Assembly: GCF_014212125.1 (NCBI RefSeq)
Contig: NZ_JACJVP010000018.1
Location: forward strand, 1 to 64,000
Direction: 5' to 3'
DNA from: Cohnella nanjingensis
Lineage (GTDB): Bacteria > Bacillota > Bacilli > Paenibacillales > Paenibacillaceae
Length of the DNA stretch: 64,000 nucleotides
The notes under the pieces are model-generated. The model was not told where the DNA came from. It saw only the letters and a program-made list of their open reading frames with translations, and did not search any database. Below are positions 59,395 through 64,000 of this stretch, piece after piece. Every line of letters starts with the position of its first letter. Position 1 is the first letter of the stretch. The translations under genes and the position numbers were made by a program.

Positions 59395-60616
59395 GCGGGG
59401 CGTCGTCCGCGGGCTGCATTACCGGACGAGCGCGCCGACGGCGTTCGGGATCGAGGACGGAAGATTCGCCGATGTCCGGGCGGAGCGGAGTGACGTCCTG
59501 TCGGTACGGGATGGAGCGGCAAGCGACGCATGCGGGGCGAAGTCCGCGCCCGGTGGCGAGGCGTCGCCTCTCATCGTTGCGCCGGGGCTTGTGGACTTGC
59601 AGATCAACGGGTACAAGGGACTCGATTTCAACGGCGGCCCCTTTTCTCCGGCGCTCGTGCATCAGGTCACCCGCGAGCTGTGGGCACAGGGCGTCACTTC
59701 CTATTGCCCGACTCTGATCACGAACGGCCAAGAGCAGATCGGCCAAGCGCTGCGTACGCTCGCGGCCGCATGCGATGCCGACGTTCTGACGGGGCTCAGC
59801 ATTCCGGGCATTCATCTGGAGGGACCGTTCATCTCGCCGCTAGACGGGCCGCGCGGGGCGCATGACGCCAAGTACGTGAGGGCGCCGGATCTGGAGCTGG
59901 TGAAAGGCTGGCAGGAAGCCGCATCCGGCCGCATCCGGCTGCTGACGCTGTCGCCCGAATGGCCGGGCGCGGGCGCGTTGATCCGCGGCTGCGAGGGCGA
60001 AGGCATTCGGGTATCGATCGGCCATACGGCGGCCTCGCCCGAGCAGATCCGCGAGGCGATCGAGGCCGGCGCCGTGATGTCGACGCATCTGGGCAACGGC
60101 ATGCACCTGAACGTGCCCCGGCACCCGAACTACATGTGGGAGCAACTGGCTGCCGACGCGCTATGGGCATGCTACATCGGCGACGGCCATCATCTGCCGG
60201 ACGCCGTGATCCGCGTCATTCGGCGGGTCAAGGGCAAGCGGGCGCTGCTCGTGAGCGACGCCGCCCATTTATGCGGCATGCCGCCGGGACGCTACCATGC
60301 CCATATCGGCGGCGACGTCGTGCTGACGCCCGAGGGGCGTCTGCACCCCTCGGACGCGCCAGGCATGCTGGCCGGTTCGGCGCAGCTTCAGCTCGCCGCG
60401 CTGAACGGAATGATCAGGCGAGGGCTGTGCGACTTCGCCGAGGGCTGGGATTCGGCCTCCATCCATCCCGCGGAGGCGCTCGGCCTGCCGGCCGGGAAGG
60501 GGCTGCTGCCGGAGGCGCCGGCCGACTTCGTCCTTCTTGAACGAGACGAGAGATCCGGCGAGCTCCGCGTCAGAGAGACGTTCAAAGCCGGCGCGAGCGT
60601 ATACGGCAGCGAATAA
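59387..60616 (+). CDS. nagA: N-acetylglucosamine-6-phosphate deacetylase
   Basis: An amidohydrolase-fold protein of 409 residues: APGLVDLQINGYKGLDFNGG near the N-terminus, HLEGPFISP with the metal-binding Glu, SIGHTAASPEQIREA with a metal His, STHLGNGMHLNVPRHPNY (usually THLFNAM), and VSDAAHLCGMPPGRY with the catalytic Asp. It removes the acetyl group from GlcNAc-6-phosphate to supply NagB. The GTG at 59387 overlaps the NagB stop codon. The change from LFNAM to LGNGM suggests a subfamily with altered substrate. No GlcNAc kinase lies in this operon; a ROK kinase elsewhere must supply the phosphate. Confidence 0.88.
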   Translation: MSERGVVRGLHYRTSAPTAFGIEDGRFADVRAERSDVLSVRDGAASDACGAKSAPGGEASPLIVAPGLVDLQINGYKGLDFNGGPFSPALVHQVTRELWAQGVTSYCPTLITNGQEQIGQALRTLAAACDADVLTGLSIPGIHLEGPFISPLDGPRGAHDAKYVRAPDLELVKGWQEAASGRIRLLTLSPEWPGAGALIRGCEGEGIRVSIGHTAASPEQIREAIEAGAVMSTHLGNGMHLNVPRHPNYMWEQLAADALWACYIGDGHHLPDAVIRVIRRVKGKRALLVSDAAHLCGMPPGRYHAHIGGDVVLTPEGRLHPSDAPGMLAGSAQLQLAALNGMIRRGLCDFAEGWDSASIHPAEALGLPAGKGLLPEAPADFVLLERDERSGELRVRETFKAGASVYGSE

Positions 60617-60661
60617 AGGTTAACCGGTTCGCTTGCTCAGATCGTCCTAAACCACCGTTAA

Positions 60662-60704
60662 AGACGCCCTCCATTCCCGGTATGTCGGGGATCAGGTGGC
60701 GTCT
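60662..60704 (+). terminator. Terminator of the amino-sugar operon
   Basis: agacgcc and ggcgtct close a long stem that also pairs tcc/agg and ttcccg/cgggga. It lies about 45 bases after the nagA stop codon. The rest of 60617-60914 holds no gene I can support. Confidence 0.65.
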
Positions 60705-60914
60705 TATGGTTGTCTAACGATATTCAACGCACGCGTTCCCAATGCCTTGTCTTGTCCGCTGCCCGCACCACGCCGCTAAAACATACATAAACCGTACCGG
60801 CAGACGAATAAGAATCTTGTAAGCGTACTCACCGTCGCCTTCGCCATCCGGTTCGCAGCCTCCAGCCCGGCAGCTGTCTGCCAATCCCATTAGAGGAAGG
60901 AGCGATGAGATCCC

Positions 60915-61421
60915 ATGGGCACCCGCTTATTGTCCGAATCTCTCGTCCGCGCCCGTTTCCCGCACCTCCGCTATATCCGAATCCATACGAGCAGCCGCCA
61001 CGCGGCCACGATCTACGCATGGAACGACCAATTGCAGCTTCCCGACGCCGATCAAGCGGATCTTCGGAGGTTTGCGGCCGACTATCTGGTTCCTTATGTA
61101 TGCTTCAAGATCAAGGCATACTCCATGATCCAGGAAGAAGAGGTGCCGCCTGCGGGCGCGCTGCCGGAGTGCGTCGAGCGGGCCGCGATGAGCCGGAGCT
61201 TGGATCTCCCGGGGATCATCGGCGTGCTGAACGGCATGTTCGCCGAGGGGGAGATTGTGTTCGAGCGGTACGATCAAGCGGCGGGCATGGTCTACTTAAG
61301 CGTTCATACGCAAGCCGTCGTGACCGAGATCGAGCGGGAGCTGCTGCGACGGTACTTGTATGAGCTGCTGCCGCTCGGTACGAACTTCGAGGTGGCGTAC
61401 GACCTCGTCCTGAACGAATGA
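60915..61421 (+). CDS. Hypothetical protein, 168 aa
   Basis: The protein starts MGTRLLSESLVRARFPHLRY and reads IRIHTSSRHAATIYAWNDQL, VPYVCFKIKAYSMIQEEEVP, MVYLSVHTQAVVTEIERELL and a C-terminal GTNFEVAYDLVLNE. It has alternating strands and helices, no signal peptide and no membrane helix. I recognise no domain. GAGGAAGGAG lies about 12 bases before the ATG at 60915. It is a single gene with a strong terminator behind it. Its function cannot be inferred from its neighbours. Confidence 0.7.
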   Translation: MGTRLLSESLVRARFPHLRYIRIHTSSRHAATIYAWNDQLQLPDADQADLRRFAADYLVPYVCFKIKAYSMIQEEEVPPAGALPECVERAAMSRSLDLPGIIGVLNGMFAEGEIVFERYDQAAGMVYLSVHTQAVVTEIERELLRRYLYELLPLGTNFEVAYDLVLNE

Positions 61422-61436
61422 ACGGTATTTCGGAAG

Positions 61437-61472
61437 AAAAGCGGTTGGCAGCTTGCTGCCAACCGCTTTTTG
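61437..61472. terminator. Bidirectional rho-independent terminator
   Basis: aaaagcggttggcagc pairs perfectly with ctgccaaccgctttt around ttg; T-runs lie on both strands. It ends the hypothetical gene and the convergent catalase gene. Confidence 0.9.
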
Positions 61473-61545
61473 ATGTGCTTCATGATCCGTTTCGCGCGAT
61501 CCATTTCTGTTCGTGCTCCGGGATCTCGCGCCGTTCCCCGCCCGC

Positions 61546-63009
61546 TTAGCTCTTCGGGGCCAAATGCTGTAAATAGGGCGAGAGGTCGACCTGCAGCCGG
61601 TGCGCCACGCGTTGGCCGAGCGCAGGGTCCGCCCGGTAGAAGTTGCAGAGGACGAGCAGCTGCGTCTCCTTCGCTACCGGTTCCAGGTCCGCCGCCAGAT
61701 TGTTCACGAGCGCGGCTTGCTCCGACTCGTTGTAGCGGTTCCACACTTGCCCGGCTTGCCCGAAGTCGTTCGTCTTCTCGATCTTCTGCCGGCCGGATTC
61801 GCCCTGCAGCGGCGTAGGCGCCTCTTTGAGAGAAGGATCCTCCTTCGGGGTATCCTGATAGCGGTTCGGCTCGAAGTTGATATGACCGCTCTGCTGTCTG
61901 GCGGACATCGCCCCGTCGCGCTGATTGTTGTTCACGGGCGCGTAGGGACAGTTGATCGGCAGCTGCAAGTAATTCGTCCCGATCCGGTAACGCTGCGTAT
62001 CCGAATAGGAGAAGAGGCGGCCCTGCAGCAATTTGTCCTCGGACGGTTCGATGCCGGGCACCACTACGCCCGGGTTGAAGCCGACCGATTCCGTCTCGGC
62101 GAATACGTTGTCCGGGTTGCGGTTCAGCGTCATCGTGCCGACGGTCCGATACGGGATGACGTCCTCGAACCAGTCCTTGGTCGGATCGAGCGGATCGAAG
62201 TCCAGGCTGTCGATGTCGGCGGGGTCCAGAATCTGGACGACCAGATCCCACGCCGGGAAGTCTCCCCGTTCGATCGCTTCATAGAGATCGCGGCTCGCAT
62301 GATTGAAGTCGACCGCCTGAATGGCGCTCGCTTCCTGGGCGGACAAGTTCCGGATGCCTTGCTTCGGCACCCAGCGCAGCTTCACATAGACCGCGTTCCC
62401 GTAGGCGTTGATCCACTTGAACGCGTGCACGCTCGAGCCCCGCATCTCCCGGTAGCTCGCGGGGATGCCTTCGTCGGTGAACAGGTGCACCAGCATGTTC
62501 GTCGATTCGGGCGTGAGGGACATGAAGTCCCAGTACCGGTCGGGGTGCTGGATGTTGTTGCGCGGATCGGGCTTCAAGGAGTGCACCATGTCGGGGAACT
62601 TCATGGCGTCGCGGATGAAGAAGACCGGCAGGTTGTTGCCGACGAAGTCGTAGTTGCCCTCGGTCGTGTAGAACTTCACGGCGAACCCGCGCGGGTCGCG
62701 CAGCGTCTCGGGAGAGTGCTGGCCGTGAACGACGGTGGAGAAGCGGACGAACACCGGCGTCTCCGCGCCCTCCTCCTGCAGAAAAGCCGCCTTCGTGTAG
62801 CGCTTCATGCCGTTCGTCACGCGGAACACGCCATGCGCCCCGGCGCCCCGGGCATGCACGACGCGTTCGGGTACCCGTTCGCGGTCGAAATGCGCGAGCT
62901 TCTCCAGCAGTTGATAATCCTCGAGCAGGGTCGGCCCCCGCTGCCCGGCCGTCTTCGAATTCTGATTGTCGCCGATCGGCACGCCTTGATTGGTCGTTAA
63001 GCGATCCAT
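61546..63009 (-). CDS. katA: Catalase, monofunctional heme (KatA type)
   Basis: A clade 3 small-subunit catalase of 487 residues: VVHARGAGAHGVF with the catalytic His (about residue 52), the RFSTV heme segment, YDFVGNNLPVFFIRDAMKFP with the catalytic Asn, and RLFSYSDTQRYRIGTNY with the proximal heme Tyr. It breaks down hydrogen peroxide in the cytoplasm. AGAGGGGAG lies before the ATG at 63009. I do not see a PerR-box palindrome in the sequence before it. It is a single gene between terminators. Confidence 0.95.
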   Translation of the reverse strand: MDRLTTNQGVPIGDNQNSKTAGQRGPTLLEDYQLLEKLAHFDRERVPERVVHARGAGAHGVFRVTNGMKRYTKAAFLQEEGAETPVFVRFSTVVHGQHSPETLRDPRGFAVKFYTTEGNYDFVGNNLPVFFIRDAMKFPDMVHSLKPDPRNNIQHPDRYWDFMSLTPESTNMLVHLFTDEGIPASYREMRGSSVHAFKWINAYGNAVYVKLRWVPKQGIRNLSAQEASAIQAVDFNHASRDLYEAIERGDFPAWDLVVQILDPADIDSLDFDPLDPTKDWFEDVIPYRTVGTMTLNRNPDNVFAETESVGFNPGVVVPGIEPSEDKLLQGRLFSYSDTQRYRIGTNYLQLPINCPYAPVNNNQRDGAMSARQQSGHINFEPNRYQDTPKEDPSLKEAPTPLQGESGRQKIEKTNDFGQAGQVWNRYNESEQAALVNNLAADLEPVAKETQLLVLCNFYRADPALGQRVAHRLQVDLSPYLQHLAPKS

Positions 63010-63261
63010 CCGTTTCTTCGCTCCCCTCTAAGAGATCGTTCCCGATGCTCGTTGCCTAAGCCTGACGATCCGGGAAGAACCGCTTTCGGCTGTCCTTTTT
63101 CCGAATCGTCTCCGATAAAAATGGATCGCCCTTGCGGAAAAGCGCGAGGCCATCTTCACTTGTTATATGCATATGTGGCAAATGGATGGGCTATGAGCGG
63201 ATGCGATCTAGATGGGAGCCCATCGGCTTGAGCGATCCGGAGCTTCCCCATTATGCAGCAA

Positions 63262-63279
63262 AGCCGCCCGGAGGCGGCT
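63262..63279 (-). terminator. Terminator of the desaturase gene
   Basis: agccgcc and ggcggct pair around cgga; the minus strand continues tttgct. It lies 10 bases after the desaturase stop codon. The stretch 63010-63261 upstream of katA holds no other recognisable element. Confidence 0.6.
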
Positions 63280-63288
63280 CTGCGATCT

Positions 63289-64000
63289 CTATAAGGAAGA
63301 AGAGCTCTTGCTTCGCGGCAGCGCAAGCTGGCGCAGCTCCTTGAACCCGATGAACTTCTTGCCGTGCTCGTGCCAGAGGCGGAACCGCAGCGACTTCAAG
63401 CTGGTCAGCAGCGTGATCGTCTGGACTTTCTGCAGCATCGGGGTGCCGTTATGCACCTTCTCCAGGTGATAGTTGGGAACCCGCGGACTCAGATGGTGCA
63501 CGTGGTGATAGCCGATATTGCCGGTAATCCAATGCAGAACCTTCGGCAGCTTGTAGTAGGAGCTCCCGTGGACGGCCGCGCTCACGTAATTCCACTCCGC
63601 TTCCTGCTCGAAGTAGGAATCCTCGAACGTGTGTTGCACATAGAACAGCCAGATGCCGGCCATGCCGGAGAGGAGGAAGATGGGCAACTGCACGAGCAGA
63701 TACGCCTGCCAGCCGATCGCCCAACTGAGCAGCCCGGCCAGCGCCAGGATGCCGGCGTTGGTGATATACGTATTGAGGCGTTCGGAGCGGCTTGCCCGCC
63801 TGCGGTTGAATCGGTAATCGATGAGGAAAATATAAACGGGACCGAGCACGAACATGACGACGGGGTTGCGATAGATCCGGTAAGCCAGCCGCCTCGTCCG
63901 GGAAGCGGACAAGTATTCCTCCACCGTGAGCGTCCAGATATCGCCTACGCCGCGGCGGTCCAGATTGCTGCTCGTCGCGTGGTGGATCGAATGGGTATGG
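63289..64000 (-). CDS. des: Fatty acid desaturase, Des-like (5' end beyond the window)
   Basis: The gene is read from the right edge: HTHSIHHATSSNLDRRGVGD and IWTLTVEEYL contain a histidine box of membrane acyl-lipid desaturases, very close to Bacillus Des. The C-terminal histidine box is IGYHHVHHLSPRVPNYHLEK. Between them are hydrophobic segments (VVMFVLGPVYIFLID, ILALAGLLSWAIGWQAYLLV). The family introduces a double bond into membrane phospholipid acyl chains, using ferredoxin or flavodoxin, often after cold shock under DesK/DesR. The first part of the protein, with the first histidine box, lies outside the window. An internal ATG further in is only an internal Met. Confidence 0.9.
   Translation of the reverse strand, partial: HTHSIHHATSSNLDRRGVGDIWTLTVEEYLSASRTRRLAYRIYRNPVVMFVLGPVYIFLIDYRFNRRRASRSERLNTYITNAGILALAGLLSWAIGWQAYLLVQLPIFLLSGMAGIWLFYVQHTFEDSYFEQEAEWNYVSAAVHGSSYYKLPKVLHWITGNIGYHHVHHLSPRVPNYHLEKVHNGTPMLQKVQTITLLTSLKSLRFRLWHEHGKKFIGFKELRQLALPRSKSSSSL

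Overview
The window reads as a chromosomal segment of a GC-rich Paenibacillaceae bacterium, most like Cohnella or Paenibacillus. This is inferred from gene content: a YjcZ-type sporulation peptide, a BmrC/BmrD-type exporter pair, YesM/YesN-type two-component regulation, several carbohydrate ABC importers without their own ATPase, DUF6509, HxlR and Des. Codon third positions are mostly G or C. I see no rRNA, tRNA, CRISPR array, prophage or intact insertion sequence.

Layout. 1-3900: a 51-bp repeat array, two small minus-strand genes (one with a GFGP-repeat tail), a lone UMP-kinase gene behind a leader hairpin, a YjcZ peptide, gene debris and an APH-family kinase. 4000-11276: one tight operon behind two LacI-type operators, holding a beta-sandwich protein, a PHP hydrolase, a glycerophosphodiesterase, a LacI regulator and a complete ABC importer. 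Most junctions are ATGA overlaps. A phosphodiester or organophosphate scavenging role is likely. 11360-17200: small genes, MerR-TipAS, nucleoside hydrolase, quinone-oxidoreductase/HxlR pair, DUF6509 and a broken DedA gene, with more repeat arrays between. 17450-23940: a heterodimeric multidrug ABC exporter, a possible structured RNA, a disrupted small ORF, and LysR divergent from a branched-chain aminotransferase.

24800-41120 is a mannoside-type locus: sugar importer (two permeases and a lipoprotein, no ATPase), two DUF4185-like proteins, a GH38 alpha-mannosidase, two ROK kinases, mannose-6-phosphate isomerase, an SGNH acetylesterase and a divergent AraC regulator. Together they could import, deacetylate, cleave, phosphorylate and isomerise a mannose-containing glycan into fructose-6-phosphate. 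41660-46320: a membrane-anchored beta-lactamase-fold hydrolase, an AttH/CrtC-like protein, and an ECF41-type sigma factor with a flavin oxidoreductase behind a sequence matching the ECF41 promoter signature. 46460-60620: remnant of an LplC-type permease, a two-component system, a secreted GH18-like protein, a second ATPase-less importer, a TIM-barrel isomerase, two Gfo/Idh oxidoreductases, NagB and NagA, pointing to uptake and breakdown of an amino-sugar glycan. 60900-64000: an unknown protein, catalase, and the 3' part of a fatty-acid desaturase.

The least explained feature is a set of intergenic tandem arrays. At least four unrelated sequence families use the same 51-52 bp period, and most units contain a small inverted repeat with an A/T-rich centre. 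One family appears twice, about 11.5 kb apart, in opposite orientations.
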